From positions 650-7,781 of the forward strand of contig DBWH01000003.1 in assembly GCA_002308595.1 (NCBI GenBank): DNA of 7,132 nt, read 5' to 3'. Below are positions 1-5,398 of this stretch, piece after piece. Each line of letters starts with the position of its first letter. Position 1 is the first letter of the stretch. Made by a program: the position numbers and the translations under genes. A model generated the notes under the pieces. The model was given only the letters and a program-made list of their open reading frames with translations. It ran no database searches and was not told where the DNA came from. The stretch comes from Mageeibacillus sp. UBA1243 (GTDB lineage: Bacteria > Bacillota > Clostridia > UBA1212).

Positions 1-311
1 GCGGGATCCTCCATCTGCTCGCAGACGGCAACCTTGTAGCCCCTCGAAACAAGCCTTCCTATATACGAAGTCGCGGCGTGGTAAGGAATGCCGCACATCG
101 GAGCCCTCGTCTCAAGTCCGCAGTCCTTGCCGGTGAGGACAAGTTCAAGCTCTCTTGAAGCTACCTCCGCGTCCTCGAAAAACAGCTCGTAAAAGTCGCC
201 AAGCCTGAAAAAGAGCAGACAGTCGCCGGCTTTTTGCTTCGTTTCGAGATATTGTCTCATCATCGGCGTCACTTTCGCCATGAGATCTTCTGATGCGATG
301 GGTTTAGTCAT
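1..311 (-). CDS. mutS: DNA mismatch repair protein MutS, N-terminal part only (cut by window edge)
   Basis: MutS recognises mismatches and small loops in newly copied DNA and, with MutL, starts repair in the cytoplasm. Only about 103 N-terminal residues are present; the gene continues past base 1. They match the mismatch-binding domain I: TPMMRQY at residues 15-21, then GDFYELF at 38-44. That segment contains the Phe-x-Glu motif (F40, E42) that stacks on the mismatched base in the family. CGIPYHA and VCEQMEDP follow, both typical of MutS. I used the ATG at 311. An in-frame ATG at 281 would give the MAK-TPMM start usual in this family, and neither site has a clear Shine-Dalgarno sequence. The gene starts 58 bases after the YlbF-family gene on the same strand, so co-transcription is likely. 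Identity is firm; the start is not. Confidence 0.95.
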   Translation of the reverse strand, partial: MTKPIASEDLMAKVTPMMRQYLETKQKAGDCLLFFRLGDFYELFFEDAEVASRELELVLTGKDCGLETRAPMCGIPYHAATSYIGRLVSRGYKVAVCEQMEDP

Positions 312-369
312 AAACTTTTTTGAATTGATTCTGCTTTATCTCAGTGAACTGAAACTGAACACGCCAATG

Positions 370-759
370 TCAGCCGCATCCTCCGCAGCTCTCGCAGCTT
401 CCGCTGCAGTTTGACGAACTGCCCTCAAGATAGTGGGTCAGCACACTGTTGACCTCCTGCATCATCTGGTCAAAGGCCTTCTTGGCGTCAAGGTAGTTCT
501 TTATAATTGTATTTGAGTTGAGTTCCCTCTGTTTTGCAAGGAGCTTCGACCTGATCTCTTCAAGGTCTTCCTTCGAAACGTCTCCGCTCGCCGCGGCAGC
601 CATCTCCTGCTGCACTTTTCTGTACTCGACAAGCACGTTCGAAGCTTCTTTGTCAGTAAAAGTCTCCGACTCCGCCAAATTCAACTTTCTGTACTGCGGG
701 CTTTCTACAAGAGCCTGTCCGAGAGCTGCAGCAGCTTCAATGTAATCCATAACGGTCAC
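370..759 (-). CDS. YlbF-family regulator with C-terminal cysteine cluster
   Basis: This is a small soluble, mostly helical protein of 129 residues. In Bacillus subtilis, YlbF forms a complex with YmcA and YaaT that carries iron-sulfur clusters and affects RNase Y-dependent mRNA maturation, biofilm formation and competence. The family match rests on the N-terminal segment (DYIEAAAALGQAL), the central charged helix and the IKNYLDAKKAFDQMMQEV stretch near the C terminus. The protein ends in a Ser/Gly linker and four cysteines spaced C-x3-C-x2-C-x2-C (residues 118, 122, 125, 128), which could bind a metal or an Fe-S cluster. Such a tail is a YlbF feature rather than a YmcA one, as far as I recall. 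Three in-frame starts exist: TTG 762, GTG 759 and ATG 750. I chose GTG because GGAAAGG at 765-771 lies five bases upstream. It lies between fba and mutS on the same strand. The function in this organism is inferred. Confidence 0.82.
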   Translation of the reverse strand: MTVMDYIEAAAALGQALVESPQYRKLNLAESETFTDKEASNVLVEYRKVQQEMAAAASGDVSKEDLEEIRSKLLAKQRELNSNTIIKNYLDAKKAFDQMMQEVNSVLTHYLEGSSSNCSGSCESCGGCG

Positions 760-764
760 CAAAA

Positions 765-771
765 CCTTTCC
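765..771 (-). promoter_or_regulatory. Ribosome binding site that decides the YlbF-family start
   Basis: On the minus strand this reads GGAAAGG. It is two bases from the TTG at 762 (too close), five from the GTG at 759 (workable) and 14 from the ATG at 750 (long). This favours the GTG start. Confidence 0.5.
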
Positions 772-795
772 AAAAGGTGTTTTTTAAAGCGCACG

Positions 796-830
796 GCGGT
801 GTGCCTGCAATGCTTTTACAGACACACCGC
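796..830 (-). promoter_or_regulatory. Leader hairpin upstream of the YlbF-family gene
   Basis: Arms GCGGTGTGCCTG (796-807) and CAGACACACCGC (819-830) pair at 11 of 12 positions around an 11-base loop. On the minus strand the stem falls just after the predicted start of transcription (about 833-835) and about 35 bases before the ribosome binding site. It is not followed by a T-run on either strand, so a simple intrinsic terminator is unlikely. A 5' stabilising hairpin or a protein-binding leader structure fits better. The pairing is seen; the role is inferred. Confidence 0.5.
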
Positions 831-840
831 TTCCATGTAA

Positions 841-870
841 ATTATACTCTTTTTAAGAGCCTCTTTGCAA
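841..870 (-). promoter_or_regulatory. Sigma-A type promoter for the ylbF-mutS unit
   Basis: Reading the minus strand, a perfect -10 box TATAAT lies at 841-846. A -35-like TTGCAA (four of six matches to TTGACA) lies at 865-870, 18 bases away. Transcription would start near 834, about 75 bases before the YlbF-family start codon. An 11-base palindrome, CAAACTGTTTG (868-878), overlaps the upstream edge of the -35 box and could be an operator. Confidence 0.6.
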
Positions 871-907
871 ACTGTTTGGCCTGCAGAACACGTAAAGAAC
901 CGAAAAT

Positions 908-1843
908 TCAAGCTTTACCGTCGCAGCCGAGGACATCAGTGATTTTGTGCGCCACAAGGCGTCTGATGTTTTCTCTTGCGGGCTTCAGGTACTGTCTCGG
1001 GTCGAAGTGAGCCGGGTTCTCTGCAAAGTACTGTCTGATTGCGGCTGTCATTGCCAGTCTCAGGTCGGAGTCAATGTTGATCTTGCAGACTGCCATTGAA
1101 GCGGCTTTTCTGAGCATATCCTCAGGGATGCCGATTGCGTCAGGCATGTTTCCGCCGTACTTGTTGATGGTTTCAACGAACTCGGGGATGACCGAGCTTG
1201 CGCCGTGGAGAACAATCGGGAAGCCGGGGAGTCTCTTTTCAACTTCGGCAAGAATGTCGAAGCGGAGCTGGGGCTTCTGGCCGGGTTTGAACTTGTAAGC
1301 GCCGTGGCTGGTTCCGATTGCGATTGCAAGGGAGTCAACGCCTGTTCTCTCGACAAATTCCTGAACCTGTGCGGGGTTTGTGTATGAAGCGTCCTCGGCG
1401 GATACGTTGACGGCATCCTCGATACCGGCAAGTCTTCCGAGCTCGCCTTCAACAACAACGCCGTGAGCGTGCGCATAGTCAACGACCTGCTTTGTGAGGG
1501 CAATGTTGTCCTCGAAGCTGTAGTGCGAGCCGTCGATCATAACGGACGTGAAGCCGCCGTCGATGCATGACTTGCAGAGCTCAAACGTGTCGCCGTGGTC
1601 AAGGTGGAGGCAGATCGGCAGTCCCGTCTCGATGATAGCAGCTTCGACGAGCTTCACGAGATAGGTGTGATTTGCATACTTTCTTGCGCCTGATGAAACC
1701 TGGAGAATGAGGGGCGCCTGAAGCTCTTTTGCAGCTTCGGTGATACCCTGGATGATTTCCATGTTGTTTACGTTGAACGCGCCAATGGCATATCCGCCGG
1801 CGTAAGCTTTTTCAAACATTTCTTTTGATGTAACTAAAGGCAT
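908..1843 (-). CDS. fba: Class II fructose-1,6-bisphosphate aldolase
   Basis: This zinc-dependent cytoplasmic enzyme reversibly splits fructose 1,6-bisphosphate into dihydroxyacetone phosphate and glyceraldehyde 3-phosphate, in glycolysis and gluconeogenesis. The 311-residue length is normal for the class IIB branch. Visible motifs are GAFNVNN (21-27), LHLDHG (79-84, with proton-donor Asp82 and zinc ligand His83), GELG (133-136, Glu134), IGTSHGAYK (176-184, zinc ligand His180), LHGASS (212-217, zinc ligand His213) and NIDSDLR (256-262, substrate phosphate binding). The ATG at 1843 is supported by AAGGAGA at 1851-1857, seven bases upstream. A terminator-like hairpin ends only about seven bases before that site, leaving no room for a promoter in between. 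Transcription must therefore come by read-through from the EF-G-like gene or from a start inside or upstream of the hairpin. A tagatose-bisphosphate aldolase is a less likely alternative. Confidence 0.95.
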   Translation of the reverse strand: MPLVTSKEMFEKAYAGGYAIGAFNVNNMEIIQGITEAAKELQAPLILQVSSGARKYANHTYLVKLVEAAIIETGLPICLHLDHGDTFELCKSCIDGGFTSVMIDGSHYSFEDNIALTKQVVDYAHAHGVVVEGELGRLAGIEDAVNVSAEDASYTNPAQVQEFVERTGVDSLAIAIGTSHGAYKFKPGQKPQLRFDILAEVEKRLPGFPIVLHGASSVIPEFVETINKYGGNMPDAIGIPEDMLRKAASMAVCKINIDSDLRLAMTAAIRQYFAENPAHFDPRQYLKPARENIRRLVAHKITDVLGCDGKA

Positions 1844-1857
1844 AACAAATTCTCCTT

Positions 1858-1893
1858 AAAATAGGGGGAAACGTTGGTTTCAACGCTCCCCCC
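1858..1893 (-). terminator. Terminator-like hairpin between the EF-G-like gene and fba
   Basis: On the minus strand a G-tract (1888-1893) pairs with CCCCC (1864-1868), and CGTTG (1881-1885) pairs with CAACG (1872-1876). The two stems are separated by a small internal loop, the apical loop is AAAC, and TATTTT follows at 1858-1863. This has the form of an intrinsic terminator for the EF-G-like transcript. It sits directly against the fba ribosome binding site, so it may instead be an attenuator controlling read-through into fba. Confidence 0.7.
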
Positions 1894-1895
1894 GA

Positions 1896-1909
1896 ATGAT
1901 TTAAATCAA
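1896..1909 (-). promoter_or_regulatory. Candidate operator, FNR/CRP-like palindrome upstream of fba
   Basis: Bases 1897-1908 form a perfect 12-base palindrome, TGATTTAAATCA. Read on the minus strand with one flanking base on each side it is TTGATTTAAATCAT, nine of ten informative matches to the classical FNR consensus TTGAT-N4-ATCAA. It lies between the EF-G-like stop codon and the terminator-like hairpin, upstream of fba. The palindrome is observed. Binding by a CRP/FNR-family regulator is a guess, and AT-rich palindromes also arise by chance. Confidence 0.3.
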
Positions 1910-1927
1910 TACCCGGGCTCAGGGGGA

Positions 1928-3985
1928 TTATTCCTCTGCTTCAGCCTTTGCGGCATCGATTATTGTCTGAGCAACATTGGCGGGAACTTCCTCATATCTT
2001 ACGAATTCAGACGTATAGGACGCTCTTGCCTGAGCAATCGACGTAAGGTCGGTTGCGTATGTCCACATTTCGGCTGCAGGAACTTCTGCTTCGACTTCCT
2101 GTCTTCCGCCGCCCACAGGGGTCATACCGAGAACTCTTCCTCTTCTCTTGTTGAGGTCGCCGATGACATCGCCCATGTACTTGTCGGGAACGTTAACTTT
2201 AACGTTGTAGATAGGTTCGAGGAGCACGGGGGAAGCCTTCGGAAGAGCGTTTCTGTAAGCCATGCTGGCAGCTGTGACGAACGCGACTTCTTTCGAGTCA
2301 ACGGGGTGATACTTACCGTCAACGAGAGTGGCTTTCAGCTTAACAACAGGATATCCTGCGAGCACGCCGCGCTTGACGCTCTCGGTGAGACCCTTTTCAA
2401 CTGACGGGAAGTACTGCTTCGGTACGGAACCGCCAACGACTCTCTCGCCGAACTCGAGTTCATCCTGCTCGCCGGGCTCGAACTCGATAACAACTTTACC
2501 GTACTGGCCTGCGCCGCCTGACTGCTTCTTGTGGGTGTATTCTTCTGTGACTTTCTTGCGGATTGTCTCTCTGTAGGCAACCTTCGGGGTCGCAAGCTTA
2601 ACGTCAACTCCGTACCTTGATTTGAGTTTGCTGACGATGATGTCAAGGTGCTTCTCGCCTGTCGCATTGATGACAAGTTCGCCTGTCTCAACATTGTTTC
2701 CGAAGGTGAATATCTTATCCTCATCCTTGAGCTTTGTAAGGCTCTGGCTGAGTTTATCGTCGTCGCCCTTCTTCAGGCAGGTGATCGACTGGCTGTACTG
2801 TGCGGCGGGGAATTTAATTCCGGGCATCACAATGGAAGCGCCCTTGCCGGACAGTGTGTCGTTTGTAGCTGTATTGGAGAGCTTTGCGATGGCGCCGATG
2901 TCGCCTGCAGAAAGCTGCTGTACGGGAATCTGAGTCTTTCCTCTGAGAACGAACAGCTGGCCGATACGCTCTTCCGTGCCCTTCTCAACGTTTTTGAGGG
3001 TGTCGCCGTTCTTAACGGTACCGGTGATGACCTTAAAGAGGGAGATTCTTCCGGATGCTTCGACAACTGTCTTGAAGACGAAGAGTACGGGCGGCTCGTT
3101 CTCGTGGAGAGCAACCTTAATAGCTTTTCCGTCTGCGTCAAGAGCGTCAGCCTCGGCTGCCTCGACGGGTGACGGGAAGTATTCGGTGATGAAATTGGCG
3201 AGTTCTTTGACGCCGTTGTTGTCACTTGCTGCGCCTACAAGGATAGGTGTGCACGTGCATGATTTAACAGCTTTTGTGAAGCCGCTGATGATTTCTTCCT
3301 CGGTGAAAGCTTCGCCTTCGAAGAACTTCATCATGAGTTCCTCGTCGGTCTCGGCAACGATCTCTGCAAGAGCGCCGTGAATCTCTTCTGCAAGGCCTGC
3401 AACGGATGCGGGGATCGCGATATCCTCTGTGTCGCCGCCTGCTTTGAACTTCTTAGCCTTCATGTGAAGCGTGTCAACGAAGCCTACGAACTTGCGGTTC
3501 TCAACGATTGGAATCTGGATCGGAACGCATGAGTTTCCGAGCTGTTCTTTAATGTCAGCGTAAATCTTGTCAAATTCAGCTGTTTCATCGTTCATCTTGT
3601 TAACGAAAAGCGCTCTCGGGATGTTTCTCTCATTTGCGAGTTCCCAGCCCTTCTCCGTTCCTACCGCCACTCCGCCGGCAAGCACAATGACCGCGGCGTC
3701 CGCGACAGCAACACCTTCGAGCATCTCGCCAATGAAATTCAGCGCGCCCGGTGCGTCAAGAAGATTGATGTTCTTCTTGTTCCACTCAACCTGTGCCATC
3801 GAAAGGTATATCGAGTATTGTCTCTTTATTTCCTCGGGGTCGTAATCAAGCGTAGTATTTCCGTCCATAATCTTTCCGAGACGGCTTATCGCCTTACTGT
3901 TGAAAAGCATTGCTTCGGCGACAGACGTCTTGCCGACGCCACCGTGTCCAAGAAGTATAACATTGCGTAAATCCGCGCTCTGCAT
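1928..3985 (-). CDS. Elongation factor G-like GTPase (EF-G paralogue) with altered G-motifs
   Basis: This 685-residue homologue of the translocation GTPase EF-G has all domains. The G domain runs to about 270, with P-loop GHGGVGKTS at 13-21. Domain II is at about 290-375 and domain III at about 390-470. Domain IV follows, with KQSGGAGQYGK at 485-495 and the tip DGKYHPVDS at 554-562 including His558. Domain V ends the protein (MGDVIGDLN). The odd points are in the GTPase core. Switch II reads DAPGALNF (77-84), where EF-G has DTPGHVDF, so the catalytic histidine is alanine. G4 reads NKMN (129-132) instead of NKMD. Switch I has Ser58 in place of the usual Thr. ATG 3985 is chosen because GGAGGA lies nine bases upstream and the family N terminus begins there; an 82-residue upstream extension has no support. 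The canonical fusA is expected elsewhere, in the str operon. This copy may be a specialised or low-GTPase factor. Confidence 0.88.
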   Translation of the reverse strand: MQSADLRNVILLGHGGVGKTSVAEAMLFNSKAISRLGKIMDGNTTLDYDPEEIKRQYSIYLSMAQVEWNKKNINLLDAPGALNFIGEMLEGVAVADAAVIVLAGGVAVGTEKGWELANERNIPRALFVNKMNDETAEFDKIYADIKEQLGNSCVPIQIPIVENRKFVGFVDTLHMKAKKFKAGGDTEDIAIPASVAGLAEEIHGALAEIVAETDEELMMKFFEGEAFTEEEIISGFTKAVKSCTCTPILVGAASDNNGVKELANFITEYFPSPVEAAEADALDADGKAIKVALHENEPPVLFVFKTVVEASGRISLFKVITGTVKNGDTLKNVEKGTEERIGQLFVLRGKTQIPVQQLSAGDIGAIAKLSNTATNDTLSGKGASIVMPGIKFPAAQYSQSITCLKKGDDDKLSQSLTKLKDEDKIFTFGNNVETGELVINATGEKHLDIIVSKLKSRYGVDVKLATPKVAYRETIRKKVTEEYTHKKQSGGAGQYGKVVIEFEPGEQDELEFGERVVGGSVPKQYFPSVEKGLTESVKRGVLAGYPVVKLKATLVDGKYHPVDSKEVAFVTAASMAYRNALPKASPVLLEPIYNVKVNVPDKYMGDVIGDLNKRRGRVLGMTPVGGGRQEVEAEVPAAEMWTYATDLTSIAQARASYTSEFVRYEEVPANVAQTIIDAAKAEAEE

Positions 3986-3994
3986 AATACAATT

Positions 3995-4000
3995 TCCTCC
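3995..4000 (-). promoter_or_regulatory. Ribosome binding site that fixes the EF-G-like start
   Basis: GGAGGA on the minus strand lies nine bases upstream of the ATG at 3985. Translation therefore starts there and not at the in-frame start 82 codons earlier (4231), which lies upstream of the predicted promoter. Confidence 0.8.
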
Positions 4001-4103
4001 AAACTGATGATTCTTACATATGCGGCCGAAGATTCGAGAGGTTTTGCCTTTATGTGAAAAAGGGTCAACGCGGCCTGTTCTCCACCGCAACACATTTGCA
4101 ACA

Positions 4104-4132
4104 AGTATATAGAAAGACGGCGCTTTTGTCAA
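4104..4132 (-). promoter_or_regulatory. Strong sigma-A type promoter for the EF-G-like gene
   Basis: Reading the minus strand, a perfect -35 TTGACA (4127-4132) is followed after 17 bases by the -10 TATACT (4104-4109, five of six). Transcription would start near 4097, giving a leader of about 110 bases before the ATG at 3985. I recognise no riboswitch or leader-peptide class in that leader. It has only short possible pairings, such as ACATA with TATGT. Confidence 0.8.
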
Positions 4133-4160
4133 TATGTTTTTGCGCGTTTTCCGAGAAAAA

Positions 4161-4231
4161 GCGCGCGCGGGAGCGCGCGGGCATTGGCGGCAGGAAAGCA
4201 TTGGCGGCAGTTTTTCCGGCATCGGCTGCAA
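4161..4231. repeat. GC-rich block with three imperfect short direct repeats in the divergent intergenic region
   Basis: GCATTGGCGGCAG occurs exactly at 4181-4193 and 4198-4210. A third copy at 4219-4231, GCATCGGCTGCAA, matches at 10 of 13 positions. An alternating GCGCGCG stretch (4161-4180) lies immediately to the left. The block sits between the two divergent promoters and contains no supported gene. It could be a protein-binding array, but replication slippage is an equally simple explanation. Confidence 0.5.
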
Positions 4232-4265
4232 GCCTTGAAATGAGATTTAAAACACCCTTAATTGC

Positions 4266-4294
4266 TTGCGCCTCCCATGCTTATGTGTTAGAAT
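4266..4294 (+). promoter_or_regulatory. Extended -10 promoter for ispE
   Basis: TGTTAGAAT (4286-4294) is an extended -10 element (TG-N before TAGAAT, five of six matches to TATAAT). A poor -35, TTGCGC (4266-4271), lies 17 bases upstream. Transcription would start near 4301, about 50 bases before the ispE ATG. A 10-base palindrome, TAGAGCTCTA (4304-4313), falls at the start of the transcript. Confidence 0.5.
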
Positions 4295-4351
4295 TTTAAG
4301 ACGTAGAGCTCTAAAAGCTATATCCAATTCACGGACTATCCGGAGGACCAA

Positions 4352-5353
4352 ATGAGTTTAGTTTCAATCAATGCAAACGCCAAGGTCAATTTTTCGATTG
4401 ATGTTAAAGGCTTTGCCGAAAACGGCTATCATCTCGTCGACATGATCATGCAGACGATCAACGTTTACGACAGGGTCATCCTTTATACGGCGGACGCTAT
4501 AGGAAACCTTAGGGAGGATCTCATCGGCGAAATTGCCAAGTGCAAAAGGCGCCACGACGAGCGCATGGCAGGGCTCTTGGCGAGAGGCATTCCGATAAGG
4601 CAGGCGGACCCCTCCGATAACATTATTTTTACGTGCACAAACCCGAGACTTCCGGTTGACTCGAAAAACCTTGCGTACCAGGCGGCGATGATCATGAAGA
4701 GCCGTGCGGGGTACACCGGGAAGCTCGGAATCCACATTAAGAAAAGCATACCGGTCGGCGGCGGAATGGGCGGCGGAAGCGCGGATGCGGCTGCGACACT
4801 TGTCGGACTCAACAGACTTTTTGACCTCGGTCTCACTACCGAGGAGCTGATTGAGATCGGAAAACCGCTCGGATCGGACATACCGTTTCTCATTATGGGC
4901 GGCACTGCCCTCGCAACAGGCACCGGCACTGAGCTTAAATCAATACCTTCGCTCACAAACGGCTATCTTCTTGTCGTCAACCCGGGCATATTCATCTCGA
5001 CCGAGAAGGTTTACGAAAAACTCGACCAAATGAGACTTTCGCCTGAGAGCCACCCGGATACGGAGCTGCTTCTTGACGCAATCAGCAACAACGACGTCTA
5101 CGCGTTTGCGCCCAACATGAAGAACGTGCTTGAGAAGCCCGCTTTTGAGCTTGAGCCGCAGCTTATGATGCTGAAAAAGAAGATTCTTGCGACGGAACCG
5201 CTCGGAGCCATGATGTCGGGCAGCGGATCGACCATTTTCGCAATATATGACTCTCGCGAAGAGGCTCAGAAGGCTTACAGGCTCTTCAAGACGCCCCAGA
5301 TGTTCTCGGTCATCACGGATCTTCACGTGGTGCCGAAATTCTTCAACGACTGA
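4352..5353 (+). CDS. ispE: 4-diphosphocytidyl-2-C-methyl-D-erythritol kinase (IspE) with an internal insertion
   Basis: This GHMP-family kinase phosphorylates CDP-methylerythritol with ATP in the non-mevalonate (MEP) route to isoprenoid precursors. Family motifs are the N-terminal AKVNFSIDV (10-18, Lys11 equivalent to catalytic Lys10 in Escherichia coli) and GYHLVDMIMQ (25-34). The glycine-rich ATP loop PVGGGMGGGSADAAA (134-148) includes Asp145, the likely catalytic base. GSDIPF (174-179) and the C-terminal MSGSGSTIFA (288-297) complete the set. At 333 residues it is about 50 longer than the 283-residue E. coli enzyme. Most of the excess is a charged, helix-like segment at about residues 49-87, between two N-terminal beta strands. 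GGAGG at 4342-4346 lies five bases before the ATG. It is the first rightward gene after the divergent region. Identity is secure; the insertion is unusual. Confidence 0.95.
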   Translation: MSLVSINANAKVNFSIDVKGFAENGYHLVDMIMQTINVYDRVILYTADAIGNLREDLIGEIAKCKRRHDERMAGLLARGIPIRQADPSDNIIFTCTNPRLPVDSKNLAYQAAMIMKSRAGYTGKLGIHIKKSIPVGGGMGGGSADAAATLVGLNRLFDLGLTTEELIEIGKPLGSDIPFLIMGGTALATGTGTELKSIPSLTNGYLLVVNPGIFISTEKVYEKLDQMRLSPESHPDTELLLDAISNNDVYAFAPNMKNVLEKPAFELEPQLMMLKKKILATEPLGAMMSGSGSTIFAIYDSREEAQKAYRLFKTPQMFSVITDLHVVPKFFND

Positions 5354-5361
5354 TGACAGCG

Positions 5362-5381
5362 GCCGCTCTTGGCGGCTTTTT
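5362..5381 (+). terminator. Short terminator-like hairpin between ispE and prmA
   Basis: GCCGC (5362-5366) pairs with GCGGC (5372-5376) around the loop TCTTG, followed by five T residues (5377-5381). It lies eight bases after the ispE stop codon and ends 17 bases before the prmA ATG. The five-base-pair stem is short, so partial termination is more likely than a full stop. The arm region also contains the palindrome AGCGGCCGCT, which could pair differently. Confidence 0.5.
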
Positions 5382-5398
5382 ACAGCAGGTACTATTAC

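Noticed and set aside
338..360. Short repeated TCAGT/ACTGA elements between the YlbF-family gene and mutS
   Set aside because: TCAGTGAACTGA is an inverted repeat with only a two-base centre and no T-run. It is too short to call a terminator or operator with confidence.
851..907. A terminator for fba downstream of its stop codon
   Set aside because: Only weak pairings, such as CTCTT with AAGAG, are present, with no stable stem plus T-run. Read-through from fba into the YlbF-family gene cannot be excluded.
2648..3172. A 174-codon plus-strand open frame inside the EF-G-like gene
   Set aside because: It is a shadow of the strongly supported minus-strand EF-G-like gene. No domain is visible and the Cys/Leu/Gly mix is typical of antisense translation.
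3986..4097. A riboswitch or T-box in the EF-G-like leader
   Set aside because: The roughly 110-base leader has only scattered five-base pairings and no motif of a known class that I can recognise.
3886..4104. A possible 72-residue leader ORF overlapping the EF-G-like 5' end
   Set aside because: It starts within the predicted -10 box, runs out of frame into the EF-G-like gene and has no ribosome binding site.
3986..4231. An 82-residue N-terminal extension of the EF-G-like protein, from an in-frame start at 4231
   Set aside because: The extension would start upstream of the strong promoter at 4104-4132, has no ribosome binding site and resembles no EF-G N terminus. The ATG at 3985 has GGAGGA at good spacing and gives the family start.
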